Below, piece by piece: positions 25,110-33,142 of a stretch of DNA of 64,000 nucleotides. A program made the position numbers and the translations under genes. The number at the start of each line of letters is the position of its first letter. Position 1 is the stretch's first letter. The DNA is taken from contig NZ_SJKD01000001.1 in the NCBI RefSeq assembly GCF_004331485.1, positions 806,001 through 870,000 on the forward strand, in the 5' to 3' direction. The notes under the pieces are model-generated. The model saw only the letters and a program-made list of their open reading frames with translations, made no database searches and had not been told where the DNA came from. The DNA comes from Kribbella capetownensis (lineage in GTDB: Bacteria; Actinomycetota; Actinomycetes; Propionibacteriales; Kribbellaceae).

Positions 25110-25718
25110 ATGCTGGACTTCCTACCCCTTCTCGCCGCCTGCTTCGGGATTCCGCAGTACCTGCCGCAACTCCTCAAGCTGCGCGGCACTGGTGACACGG
25201 CCGGCGTCTCCTGGTCCTGGGCGACGCTGACGAGTGCGAACAACGCGGCCTGGTTCGCATACTTCATGGCCTCGGGCTACTGGACCGCGAGCCTGCCGTC
25301 CACGGGAGCAGCCATCCTGGCCGGCACCCTCTCGGTGATGCTGGTACGACGTGGCGCGGTGAACCGCCGAGCGATCGCCTGGATCTGCGGCTGGGTGGGA
25401 CTGCTCGTGCTCGCGGCCGCCGTCGGTGGACGAATCGGCCTGGGGACCTTGCTCGCCGCCGCCTCGATCGTCCAGGTGACGCCGTCGGTGTGGACGGCGT
25501 ACCGGACCGAGCGCCCGACCGGCATCTCCCGAGGCACCTGGGCGCTGGTGTTCGGCGAACTGTCCTGCTGGTTCGTCTTCGGCCTGTGGAAAACTGACCC
25601 GCGCCTGATCACGCTAGGCGCCACCGGCATCCTCGCGAGCCTCCTCATGCTGGCCCGCATCCGCCACGCCACCCGCCTGCCCGCCACATCTATCGACCGG
25701 GTGAAGTCTCCGGCGTAG
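25110..25718 (+). CDS. PQ-loop (SWEET-like) membrane protein
   Basis: 202 residues, six or seven hydrophobic helices. Two PQ-loop-like motifs lie in equivalent positions of the two halves: FGIPQYLPQLLKL near residue 15 and VQVTPSVWTAYRTERP near residue 125. Each is followed by a Gly/Ser segment (TAGVSWSW, PTGISRGTW). This is the two-triple-helix-bundle design of SemiSWEET/PQ-loop carriers in a single chain. Substrate may be a sugar or an amino acid. Divergence from the Lrp regulator favours an amino-acid-linked role (inference). The C-terminus is hydrophilic. Confidence 0.78.
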   Translation: MLDFLPLLAACFGIPQYLPQLLKLRGTGDTAGVSWSWATLTSANNAAWFAYFMASGYWTASLPSTGAAILAGTLSVMLVRRGAVNRRAIAWICGWVGLLVLAAAVGGRIGLGTLLAAASIVQVTPSVWTAYRTERPTGISRGTWALVFGELSCWFVFGLWKTDPRLITLGATGILASLLMLARIRHATRLPATSIDRVKSPA

Positions 25719-25760
25719 CTTCGAAACTGCGACCTGGGCCTAGACAGGGGAGGTCTCACG

Positions 25761-26366
25761 ATGTTCGTTCAGGTCATTCAGGGGCAGATCACCGATGTCG
25801 AGCAGGCGCACGCTGCCTTCGACCGGTGGATGGAGGAACTCGCGCCCGAGGCGATGGGCTGGCTGGGGAGCACGGCCGGGGTCACCGCGGACGGACGGTT
25901 CATCGTGCTGGCTCGCTTCGACTCCGCCGAGTCCGCGCGGCGCAACAGCGAGTCGCCCGCGCAGGACAAGTGGTGGCACGAGTTCTCCTCGCTGCTCACC
26001 GACGGCGCGACGTTCCACGACACCGAGGACGTGACGGTCGACCAGGGCGGCAATCCGAATGCGGCGGGTTTCGTCCAGGTGATCCAGGGGCGGGCATCGA
26101 ACCCCGAGCGAGCCCGGGCGCTGATGGCCGAGCATCCCGAGGATTGGGCCGCCTTCCGGCCGGACATCCTCGGCAGTCTGCTCGCGATGTCCGACGGTGC
26201 CTTCACGACCGCGCTGTACTTCACCTCCGAGGCGGAGGCCCGGGAGGGCGAGCGGAAGGAGCCGCCGGCCAGCCTGAAGGCGACGATCGACGAACTGAAC
26301 TCGCTCGACGCGGAGCAGCCGGTGTTCTTCGATCTCGAGCATCCCTGGCTGTACTCACCGCGCTGA
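25761..26366 (+). CDS. Tandem dimeric alpha/beta-barrel (ABM-like) protein
   Basis: 201 residues without signal or membrane segments. Two similar halves begin FVQVIQGQITDVEQAHAAFD (residue 2) and FVQVIQGRASNPERARALMA (residue 101). Each continues with a WxGSTAG/LGSLLA strand and an FARFDSAESAR / LYFTSEAEARE strand. This is an internal duplication of a ferredoxin-like, ABM/EthD-type domain, so a single chain could form the barrel other family members make as dimers. Function unknown; relatives include small oxygenases and stress proteins. It precedes the EXLDI gene by 86 bases but the promoter there suggests a separate transcript. Confidence 0.7.
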   Translation: MFVQVIQGQITDVEQAHAAFDRWMEELAPEAMGWLGSTAGVTADGRFIVLARFDSAESARRNSESPAQDKWWHEFSSLLTDGATFHDTEDVTVDQGGNPNAAGFVQVIQGRASNPERARALMAEHPEDWAAFRPDILGSLLAMSDGAFTTALYFTSEAEAREGERKEPPASLKATIDELNSLDAEQPVFFDLEHPWLYSPR

Positions 26367-26383
26367 TCCGCCCGGGTCCACTT

Positions 26384-26438
26384 CTACGTAGAGATGTATG
26401 TAGACATGGCTCGACCTCGTACGTATAGTTCTACGTAG
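26384..26438 (+). promoter_or_regulatory. Promoter flanked by twin CTACGTAG palindromes
   Basis: A sigma-70-like promoter TAGACA (26401-26406), 17-base spacer, TATAGT (26424-26429) directs the EXLDI gene. Identical 8-bp palindromes CTACGTAG lie at 26384-26391, upstream of the -35, and 26431-26438, at the expected transcription start, 47 bases apart. Further related halves (ATGTAGAC, TACGTATAG) lie within it. The layout suggests a repressor that binds both flanks and blocks polymerase. No regulator gene adjoins. Confidence 0.7.
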
Positions 26439-26452
26439 GAGGAGTGAGAACC

Positions 26453-26977
26453 ATGCCCAACAAGACGATCTACGTGTCGGACGACGACCTGCCGCTGTAC
26501 AAGAAGGCGCAGGAGCTCGCCGGGAACCTGTCCTCGGCGATCTCCATCGCGCTGCGCAAGTACGTCGAACTGGAGGAAGGCCGGCTCGAGGGGTACGACG
26601 AGATCACCGTACGGGTGGGCCGAGGCACCGGCCGCAAGCAGCGGTTCTCCGGCGTACTGCTCGCCGAGGGCGGCCGATCCAGCAAGCACGGCTACGAGGC
26701 CTTCAAGGTCTACCGGAGCCGGACCGGCAAGTACGTGCTGCACGCGGATCGCAGCAACCTGTTCACCGTGGGCGCCGACGACGAGCAGTACCTGAGCGGC
26801 TGGCGCTCCTGGATCGGCAACTGGAGCACCGACCAGTCCTGGAGCATGGCCCAGGGCGAGGCCACCCTCGATGTCGTCGACACCGTCGAGGAGCTCCGCG
26901 AACTGATCCCCGAGGACCTCTACGAACTGGTCGAGGAAGCCTCGGGCCACCCCACGGTGGAGGATCTCGACATCTAG
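26453..26977 (+). CDS. EXLDI family protein
   Basis: 174 residues from ATG 26453, with AGGAGGAG at good spacing. The protein ends VEDLDI, the EXLDI-type C-terminal signature that names the family. The N-terminal 45 residues look like a ribbon-helix-helix or arc-like segment (NKTIYVSDDDLPLYKKAQEL, SSAISIALRKYVELEEG). A beta-rich region with KQRFSGVLLAEG and GYEAFKVYRSRTGKYVLH follows. Family knowledge: EXLDI proteins are actinobacterial, of unknown function, and often occur by ABC exporter and TetR genes. Here a DrrAB-type exporter follows. The RHH-like N-terminus raises the chance that this protein itself binds the CTACGTAG sites (inference). Confidence 0.82.
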   Translation: MPNKTIYVSDDDLPLYKKAQELAGNLSSAISIALRKYVELEEGRLEGYDEITVRVGRGTGRKQRFSGVLLAEGGRSSKHGYEAFKVYRSRTGKYVLHADRSNLFTVGADDEQYLSGWRSWIGNWSTDQSWSMAQGEATLDVVDTVEELRELIPEDLYELVEEASGHPTVEDLDI

Positions 26978-26992
26978 TCCCCACCCCTCCAC

Positions 26993-27035
26993 GCTGATCC
27001 GGCGCCTTCGACGAAGGCCGGCCGGCTGGATCAGC
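26993..27035. terminator. Stem-loop between EXLDI and exporter genes
   Basis: Outer arms GCTGATCC (26993-27000) and GGATCAGC (27028-27035) enclose GCCTTC-GAC-GAAGGC (27004-27018). It lies 16 bases after the EXLDI stop and 80 bases before drrA. It could end or reduce readthrough to the exporter, or stabilise the upstream message. There is no U tract. Confidence 0.5.
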
Positions 27036-27114
27036 ACGCCCTGAATCTCCTCCCACAGACCCTTTCAGCCATTGGGTCAGGTTCACCCTGCCCACTTTCA
27101 CCCGAGGAAGCCTC

Positions 27115-28071
27115 ATGTCATCAGCGATCGACGTCCGCGGACTACGCAAGTCCTACGGCGACAAGCTCGTGCTCGACGGCATCGACCTGAACGTTGCCGA
27201 AGGCACCATCTTTGGCCTGCTCGGCCCGAACGGCGCCGGCAAGACCACCGCGGTGCAGATCCTGTCCACCCTGACCGCGGCCGACGCCGGCGAGATCCGG
27301 GTCGCCGGGTTCGACCTGCACCAGAACCCCGAGGGCGTCCGGTCCGCGATCGGCGTCACCGGCCAGTTCTCCGCGGTCGACGGCCTGCTCACCGGCCGCG
27401 AGAACCTGATCATGATGGCCGACCTGCACCACCTCGGCCGTCGCGAGGGCCGCCTCCGCGCGGACGAACTGCTGGAGCGGTTCGACCTGGTCGAGGCCGG
27501 TGCGAAGCTGGCCTCGACGTACTCCGGCGGCATGAAGCGCCGGCTCGACCTCGCGATGACGCTGGTCGGGGATCCACGGATCATCTTCCTGGACGAGCCG
27601 ACCACCGGCCTGGACCCGCGCAGCCGGCACAGCATGTGGCAGCTGATCCGCGAACTGGTGGCCGGCGGCGTCACGGTCCTGCTCACCACGCAGTACCTGG
27701 ACGAGGCGGACGAGCTCGCCGACCAGATCGCCGTACTCGATCACGGACGGCTCGTCGCACAGGGCACGGCCGAGCAGCTGAAGCGGCTGGTACCGGGCGG
27801 GCACGTCCGGCTCCGGTTCACCGCGCCCGACGACTTCGCCCTCGCGTCCCAGGTCCTGCCGGCCGCGGCGCGAGACGAGGAAGCACTGGTCCTGCAGGTG
27901 CCGAACGACGGCAGCGTGCACTCGCTGCGCGCCCTGCTGGGCCGGATCGACGACGCCTCGCTCGAGGTCGACGAACTGACGGTCCACACCCCCGACCTGG
28001 ACGACGTGTTCTTCGCCGTCACCGGTCAGCCCACTGTTGAGACTTCGCCCGAGAAGGTGACGACGAAATGA
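27115..28071 (+). CDS. DrrA-type ABC exporter ATP-binding protein
   Basis: 318 residues. Walker A GPNGAGKTTAVQIL, Q-loop VTGQFSAVDGLLTGRENL, signature YSGGMKRRLDLAMTL, Walker B IIFLDEPTTGLDP and switch His region LTTQYLDEADELAD are all present. The C-terminal 90 residues form the accessory domain of daunorubicin-resistance type (DrrA) proteins, ending DDVFFAVTG. Family knowledge: these pumps export drugs, antibiotics or lipids. No biosynthetic cluster is beside it, so cargo is unknown. The stop overlaps the permease start by four bases, and the EXLDI gene is its upstream partner. Confidence 0.92.
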   Translation: MSSAIDVRGLRKSYGDKLVLDGIDLNVAEGTIFGLLGPNGAGKTTAVQILSTLTAADAGEIRVAGFDLHQNPEGVRSAIGVTGQFSAVDGLLTGRENLIMMADLHHLGRREGRLRADELLERFDLVEAGAKLASTYSGGMKRRLDLAMTLVGDPRIIFLDEPTTGLDPRSRHSMWQLIRELVAGGVTVLLTTQYLDEADELADQIAVLDHGRLVAQGTAEQLKRLVPGGHVRLRFTAPDDFALASQVLPAAARDEEALVLQVPNDGSVHSLRALLGRIDDASLEVDELTVHTPDLDDVFFAVTGQPTVETSPEKVTTK

Positions 28072-28853
28072 GCTACGCACTGCAAGACACCGCCACCATG
28101 CTGCGCCGGAACCTGCGGCACGCCCAGCGCTACCCCGGTTTGTCCCTCGGCGCCCTCGGGATGCCGGTGATCATGATCCTGCTGTTCGGCCTCGTCTTCG
28201 GCGACACGTTCTCAGCAGGGCTCGGCGGCAGCGGCGCCGGCTTCGACTACATCGACTTCCTCACCCCAGGCATCCTGCTGATGTCGATCGCGTCCGGGAC
28301 GATGTCTCCCGCGGTGGCCGTCTGCATGGACATGACCGAGGGCATCGTCGCGCGGTTCCGCACGATGGCGATCTTCCGGCCCGCCGTACTGACCGGACAC
28401 GTGCTGGGCAACGTGCTCGTGACGATCGTCAGCCTGGCGTTGGTGGTCGGCTTCGCCGTACTGATCGGGTTCCGCCCGAACGCGTCGCTGGGAGACTGGC
28501 TGCTGGCAGCCGGCCTGATGATCGCGCTGACCGTCGCGCTGACCTGGTTCGCGATCGCGCTCGGCCTGACCAGCAAGACACCGGAGGCGGCGAGCAACGT
28601 CGTCCTGCCGATCTCCCTGCTGCTGCCGTTCCTGAGCAACACCTTCATCCCGCTGGAGTCGATGCCGAGCGGAATCCGCTGGTTCGCGGAGTACCAGCCG
28701 TTCACTCCGACCATCAACACCCTGCGGCACCTGCTGCTGGGTACGCCGATGGACAGCGGCGACGGCTGGCTCGCGCTGGCCTGGTGCGCCGCCATCGCCG
28801 TGGTCGGCTACTTCTGGGCACAGAAGAACTACAACAAGGGGACTGTGGCCTAG
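28068..28853 (+). CDS. DrrB-type ABC-2 permease
   Basis: 261 residues, six TM helices in the ABC-2 pattern, with the family signature FLTPGILLMSIASGT and MDMTEGIVARFRTMAIFRPAVL near the middle, and NTFIPLESMPSGIRWFAEYQP toward the end. It pairs with the DrrA-type ATPase through an ATGA overlap. Its TAG stop shares the palindrome CTAG with the stop of the convergent flavoprotein gene, so the two coding regions overlap by four bases. Confidence 0.92.
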   Translation: MSYALQDTATMLRRNLRHAQRYPGLSLGALGMPVIMILLFGLVFGDTFSAGLGGSGAGFDYIDFLTPGILLMSIASGTMSPAVAVCMDMTEGIVARFRTMAIFRPAVLTGHVLGNVLVTIVSLALVVGFAVLIGFRPNASLGDWLLAAGLMIALTVALTWFAIALGLTSKTPEAASNVVLPISLLLPFLSNTFIPLESMPSGIRWFAEYQPFTPTINTLRHLLLGTPMDSGDGWLALAWCAAIAVVGYFWAQKNYNKGTVA

Positions 28854-29530
28854 CTCGGTGCGCCCAGCAGGTTCGCCCTCGTGCGGATGTGCGCAGGCAC
28901 CAGCAGGTCGCAATCCGGGTTGTTCTCCGGCTCACCGGCCACGACGTGGAGCGGGATCACGCCAGTCCAGTAGGGCAGGTCGAGGTCCTGCTCCTCGTCG
29001 TTGGCGGGCCCCGAGCGAGTCTTCACCGAGGCTTCGGTCAGTGAGAGCGCGAGGACCGAGGTCTTCGCGAGCTCCTTGCGGTTCGGCGGACGGACCGCGG
29101 TGGAGCGGCCGGGCACCAGGTGGTCGACGATGCGGTTGAGCGCGTGCAGCTTCTCGTCCGGATCGGTCACCAGCCGCGGTACGCCGAAGATCACCGCCGA
29201 CCGGTAGTTGACCGAGTGATGGAACGCCGAGCGGGCGAGCACCAGACCGTCCGCGTGCGTGATGGTCACGCAGATCGTCTGCTGCGGCGCCGCGACCACA
29301 CTGCGGGCGGCAACCGACCCGTGCAGGTACAGCGTCCCGTCGGGTCCCTCGTCCAGATCCACGCCGTACGCCGTCGGCAGCACCAGCGGTGCACCGTCGA
29401 CGACGACACCCAGGTGGCAGAACATGCCGTCGAGGAGTACGTCGTACAGCTCCTGCCGGTCGGTAGCAGCTCGCTCCTTGGAGCGGCGCAGTGCAGTCCG
29501 GTCGGTCGGCTGAAGCGGCGTGGTGGTCAT
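28850..29530 (-). CDS. Pyridoxamine-5'-phosphate-oxidase-fold flavoprotein
   Basis: 226 residues from the ATG at 29530; an in-frame start 12 codons upstream is less likely because it would cross into the shared regulatory region. The split-barrel fold is suggested by MFCHLGVVVDGAPLVLPTAY, GTLYLHGSVAARSV, ICVTITHADGLVLARSAF and NYRSAVIFGVPRLV. This set matches the NimA/Rv-type pyridoxamine 5'-phosphate oxidase family protein group, usually FMN-, haem- or F420-binding, rather than true PdxH. It is divergent from a MocR regulator, a regulator class tied to vitamin B6 metabolism, so a B6-linked or FMN-dependent role fits (inference). Confidence 0.82.
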   Translation of the reverse strand: MTTTPLQPTDRTALRRSKERAATDRQELYDVLLDGMFCHLGVVVDGAPLVLPTAYGVDLDEGPDGTLYLHGSVAARSVVAAPQQTICVTITHADGLVLARSAFHHSVNYRSAVIFGVPRLVTDPDEKLHALNRIVDHLVPGRSTAVRPPNRKELAKTSVLALSLTEASVKTRSGPANDEEQDLDLPYWTGVIPLHVVAGEPENNPDCDLLVPAHIRTRANLLGAPS

Positions 29531-29567
29531 GTCACCAGAGTCCCGTCCGCAGTGGCATGCTGGCACG

Positions 29568-29599
29568 GTCCATTCCCGCGCGAATCAGGTAGTCCATTC
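29568..29599 (+). promoter_or_regulatory. GTCCATTC direct repeats, candidate MocR operator
   Basis: GTCCATTC occurs at 29568-29575 and 29592-29599, 24 bases apart in the same orientation, in the 69-base divergent gap; the second copy abuts the MocR GTG start. Known MocR/PdxR operators are direct repeats with about two helical turns of spacing. Binding here could control both genes. Confidence 0.55.
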
Positions 29600-30979
29600 G
29601 TGGAAAGCTCCCTGCCGCTGACCATCGATCGTCGTACCGGTCTGCCGCTGCACCTGCAGCTGGCCGAGCAGTTCCGGGCCGCGATCCTGGACGGCCGGCT
29701 CCGATCAGGCCACCGGCTCCCGTCTACCCGCGATCTCGCCCGCGACCTGTCCGTGTCCCGGTCGGTGACTCAGGCGGCGTACGACCAACTCCACGCCGAG
29801 GGGTGGATCGAGGGTCGTACGGGGGCGGGGACCTACGTGACGGACGTCGTACCGCTGCAGCCCGCCGTACGGCACCGGGCCGCACCTCAGCCGGATCCGG
29901 CGGCCGAGCTGCTTTCGCTGCGGCCGGGGATCCCGTACATCGCTCCGACGCCGGACCCGGGTTGGCGACGTGCTTGGCGAGAGGTGTCGACGCAGTCGCC
30001 ACCACATGGGTACGACGATGCCGCTGGGCTACCGGAGCTCCGCACTGCGTTGGCTGACCATGTCGGCCGGGTCCGCGGGATCGCCTGCGAACCGGAGAAC
30101 ATCCTGATCACCAACGGCACCGTGCACGGCCTCCGGCTGCTCCTCACGGTGACCCGGCGCCCGGGCGACCGCATCGCGATCGAGGACCCCGGCTACCTGA
30201 ACGCCGTCGTCGCGGCCCGGGACCATCACCTCGAGATCGTCGACGTACCGGTGGACGCCGACGGGCTGCAGGTCTCCGCACTGACCGAGGCCCCAGCCGT
30301 CTACGTGACGCCGTCGCACCAGTACCCGCTCGGCGGCCGGCTACCCGTTGCCCGACGCAACGAGTTGGTCCGGTGGGCACGACGGAACGACGCGATGCTG
30401 ATCGAGGACGACTACGACAGCGAGTTCCGGTACGACGTCGCGCCACTGCCCGCACTCGCCCAACTCGACCTGGATCGAGTGGTCCATCTCGGCACGCTGT
30501 CCAAGACGATCAGCCCGGCGCTCCGGCTCGGTTGGCTCGTCGCATCCGACACGATGGTCGACCGGCTGGCCCGCTTCCGCGCCGAGTCCGGCGACTGGCC
30601 CGGCTGGCCGATGCAGGCCGCCCTCCTCGCCATGCTCCGCGACGGCTACCTCGACCAAACCGTCCGCAAAGGCCGCCGCCTGTACGCCGACCGCCGCCTC
30701 CACACCTGCACAGTTCTCTCGCCCTACGGCCAAATCATCGGCCAGGAAGCCGGCCTCCACATCACCCTGCTCCTCCCCGCCCCCCTCAACGACCGAGCCA
30801 TCACCACCGCGGCCCGCCAAGCCGGCGTACAAGTAGCCCCCTTGTCGGACTACCGCCGATCCACCCCCGGCCCACCCGGCCTGGTCATCGGCTACGCCAC
30901 CCCCTCAACCCCAGACCTCCACCAAGCCCTCGACATTTTGGTGAAGGTCCTCGACGGAGTAGGTGTCAGTCGCCGTTGA
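29600..30979 (+). CDS. MocR/PdxR-type GntR-aminotransferase fusion regulator
   Basis: 459 residues from the GTG at 29600. N-terminal GntR winged HTH (about 1-75: TGLPLHLQLAEQFRAAIL, LPSTRDLARDLSVSRSVTQA) is joined to a fold-type I aminotransferase-like domain with YVTPSHQYPLGG, LIEDDYDSEFRY and LGTLSKTISPALRLGW carrying the PLP lysine. Family knowledge: MocR proteins bind PLP and regulate B6, GABA or amino acid genes; transaminase activity is usually vestigial. Divergent from the PNPOx-like gene. Its last 14 coding bases overlap the 3' end of a convergent secreted-protein gene. Confidence 0.9.
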   Translation: MESSLPLTIDRRTGLPLHLQLAEQFRAAILDGRLRSGHRLPSTRDLARDLSVSRSVTQAAYDQLHAEGWIEGRTGAGTYVTDVVPLQPAVRHRAAPQPDPAAELLSLRPGIPYIAPTPDPGWRRAWREVSTQSPPHGYDDAAGLPELRTALADHVGRVRGIACEPENILITNGTVHGLRLLLTVTRRPGDRIAIEDPGYLNAVVAARDHHLEIVDVPVDADGLQVSALTEAPAVYVTPSHQYPLGGRLPVARRNELVRWARRNDAMLIEDDYDSEFRYDVAPLPALAQLDLDRVVHLGTLSKTISPALRLGWLVASDTMVDRLARFRAESGDWPGWPMQAALLAMLRDGYLDQTVRKGRRLYADRRLHTCTVLSPYGQIIGQEAGLHITLLLPAPLNDRAITTAARQAGVQVAPLSDYRRSTPGPPGLVIGYATPSTPDLHQALDILVKVLDGVGVSRR

Positions 30980-31880
30980 GTGGGTCTGCTTCGGGGACCG
31001 GGGCACCGCGGAAACCGACGGGGTCGGGGAAGGTGCCGTTGACCTTTCCCAGGCCCTTGATGACGGTGCCGGTGCCGTTGGCGTGACCAACGGCGTACAG
31101 GTAGCCGGCGCTGGTGTCCTTGTCGATGCCGAGGAGCAGCGTGCTGTTCTGGCCGCACTTGGTCGCGATCAGCTTCTCGAAGCCCTGCCAGGTACGGGCG
31201 CGGACCGGCTTGACGATCGGCTTCATCGGCGACGTGGTCGGGATGCGGATGGTGTAGAGCGAGCCGCCCCGGAGGTTCGCCAGGAAGGTGTCGTACGTCG
31301 CCGTCTTGCTGATCAGCGCCATCGACTTCACCGCGCCGAGACCGGTCGCCGAGCCGGTACTGCGCCAGCTCGTTGCAGAGGCGGTCCAGCGGAACAGGGT
31401 GCCGTCACCGCGGAGCCCGTACGCCGTAGAACGGCCCAGGGTCTGCGAGACCTCGAGCGCGGTGAAGTTCGCCCACCCGCCACCGATCCGGATCAGCCGC
31501 TGCAGCACCGGCACGCTGGTGCCCGAGTCGTCGTACGGCGTCACGTAGGCACTGAAGTACAGACCGTCGCCCTGCACGACCCACCCCGACACCTCGATGC
31601 CGGGGATGTCGGGCTCGTGGACGACCGTCGTCGCCAGTCGCACCTGACCGGGCTGGTAGACCCCCGTGACCGTGCTGGTCAATTGTTTGCTCGGCGGCGT
31701 ACTCGCCGTGACCACGCTCTCCATCGCGTCACCCGGAGCAGTCACGGCCTCAGTCATCAGACTGCACGCAGCAGCCGTTCCCTCCGCGGCCGCGACACCA
31801 GCCTGCGCCGGCACCACGACGGCTGCCGCACCAGTCAGTAACGCCGCCCCCGCCAGACCCCAAACCAACTCCCGTCGCAT
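30966..31880 (-). CDS. Secreted protein of unknown function, paralogue A
   Basis: 304 residues from ATG 31880, with GGGGAGGGG upstream. A Sec signal peptide (MRRELVWGLAGAALLTGAAA, cleavage near AQA) precedes a beta-rich body with repeating YGL-gDGTL and nLRGGSLYTI turns (AYGLRGDGTLFRW, LANLRGGSLYTIRIP, LLLGIDKDTSAGYLYAVGHA). Such repeats suggest blades of a propeller or a lectin-like fold, but no known family is certain. It is strikingly similar to the next gene upstream over nearly the whole length, including VKSMALISKTATYDTFLANL. Both have one Cys pair (ACSL near the N-terminus, ATKCGQN). Function unknown. Confidence 0.72.
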   Translation of the reverse strand: MRRELVWGLAGAALLTGAAAVVVPAQAGVAAAEGTAAACSLMTEAVTAPGDAMESVVTASTPPSKQLTSTVTGVYQPGQVRLATTVVHEPDIPGIEVSGWVVQGDGLYFSAYVTPYDDSGTSVPVLQRLIRIGGGWANFTALEVSQTLGRSTAYGLRGDGTLFRWTASATSWRSTGSATGLGAVKSMALISKTATYDTFLANLRGGSLYTIRIPTTSPMKPIVKPVRARTWQGFEKLIATKCGQNSTLLLGIDKDTSAGYLYAVGHANGTGTVIKGLGKVNGTFPDPVGFRGAPVPEADPLNGD

Positions 31881-31975
31881 CAAAACCCCTCCCCGGATCT
31901 CGAATGCCTCCCGTACATCCTTGATGCGCAGCCGGCACGAAAGGTTGGAGCAGTGCCCGGGTCGGTCTGTTGGTG

Positions 31976-32887
31976 TCAGTCGCCCTTCAGTGGGTCGAGG
32001 TCGGCGACTACGCCCCAGCGGAAGTTGACGGCGTCGGGGAAGGTGCCGTTGACCTTGCCGCGGCTCTGGATGACGGTCGCGGTGCCGTTGGCGTGGCCAA
32101 CGGCGTACAGGTAGCCGGAGTTGGTGTCCTTGTCGATGCCGAGGAGGAGGGTGCTGTTCTGGCCGCACTTGGTGGCGGTCAGTTTCTCGAAGCCCTGCCA
32201 GGTGCCGGCGCGGATCTGCTTGACGATCGGCTTCATCGGGGCCGTGGTGGGGATCCGGATGGTGTACAGCGAACCGCCGCGGAGGTTCGCCAGGAACGTG
32301 TCGTACGTCGGGGTCTTGCTGACCAGCGCCATCGACTTGACCGCGCCGAATCCGGTCGCCGAACCCGTGAGGTGCCAACTCGCGCCGATGTTCCACCGGT
32401 ACAGCGTGCCGTCGCTCCGCAACCCGTAGGCCGTCTGACGGTAGACGCTGAAGTTCTCATCGGCGTACTGCGACACCTCGAGCGCGGTGTAGTTCGTCCA
32501 GCCGCCACCGATCCGGACGAGCGTCTTCTGCTCCGGCTCGTTCGTCGAGTAGAAACTGCGGTACAGCCCGTCGCCCTGCACCACCCAGCCCGAGACATCC
32601 ACGCCCGCGATGTTCGGCTCGTGGATGAACGTCGTCGCGAGCCGCACCTGGCCGGGCTCGAAGATCCCCGGTGTCGTGCCGGTCGCGCGCTTGCTCGGCG
32701 GCGTGGTCGCCGTGATCACACTGCCGGCGTCCGTCCCGGTCGCCGTGATCGACTCGGCCACCAGACTGCACGCAGCGGCCGCTCCCTCCATGGCCGCTAC
32801 CCCCGCCTCCGCCGGCGCCCCGAGCACCGCAGCAGCAGCCAGCACCGACGCCCCCGCCAAACTCCGAACAATCCCTCGTCGCTTCAC
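31976..32887 (-). CDS. Secreted protein of unknown function, paralogue B
   Basis: 303 residues from the GTG at 32887 (GGGGGAA upstream). Same layout as paralogue A: signal peptide (KRRGIVRSLAGASVLAAAAV), the same Cys pair, and the shared stretches AKQ/QAG-TWQGFEKL-ATKCGQN, STLLLGIDKDTNSGYLYAVG and FGAVKSMALVSKTPTYDTFL. The N-terminal third differs most, and copy B has a longer loop (QYADENFSVYRQTAYGLRSD). The pair arose by tandem duplication; the C-terminal tail PDAVNFRWGVVADLDPLKGD matches the A tail in form. No enzymatic motif is visible. A 95-base gap separates the two genes, which may share one promoter. Confidence 0.72.
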   Translation of the reverse strand: MKRRGIVRSLAGASVLAAAAVLGAPAEAGVAAMEGAAAACSLVAESITATGTDAGSVITATTPPSKRATGTTPGIFEPGQVRLATTFIHEPNIAGVDVSGWVVQGDGLYRSFYSTNEPEQKTLVRIGGGWTNYTALEVSQYADENFSVYRQTAYGLRSDGTLYRWNIGASWHLTGSATGFGAVKSMALVSKTPTYDTFLANLRGGSLYTIRIPTTAPMKPIVKQIRAGTWQGFEKLTATKCGQNSTLLLGIDKDTNSGYLYAVGHANGTATVIQSRGKVNGTFPDAVNFRWGVVADLDPLKGD

Positions 32888-33015
32888 CGTCGTTCCCCCG
32901 ATCTCGTGTCCCTCCGTACACCTAGATGCGAGCGCGACCGAAAAGGTTACGACCCCGCAGTTCTCCCCCTCCCGACACCAGCCTCCTCCAGGTAAACCCA
33001 CGCCCACTCCGACTC

Positions 33016-33066
33016 TGTGCACGGACCAACCACCTGAGCGAGCCCTGCGTGGTTGATCGGTGCACA
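33016..33066. terminator. Large imperfect inverted repeat downstream of the GH43 gene
   Basis: The arms 33016-33033 and 33049-33066 match in 16 of 18 positions (TGTGCACGGACCAACCAC with its complement) around a 15-base loop. The repeat begins 77 bases beyond the cytoplasmic GH43 stop and lies upstream of the secreted paralogue pair, all on the minus strand. A terminator is most likely; an operator for the paralogue pair is possible. Confidence 0.5.
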
Positions 33067-33142
33067 AGGTCGGGTGTGCGCGGCTGGTGATGCGCTGCGC
33101 GGAAACGTCCGCAGTGCTTCTGGCGATCCTGTCGAGGGCCTT

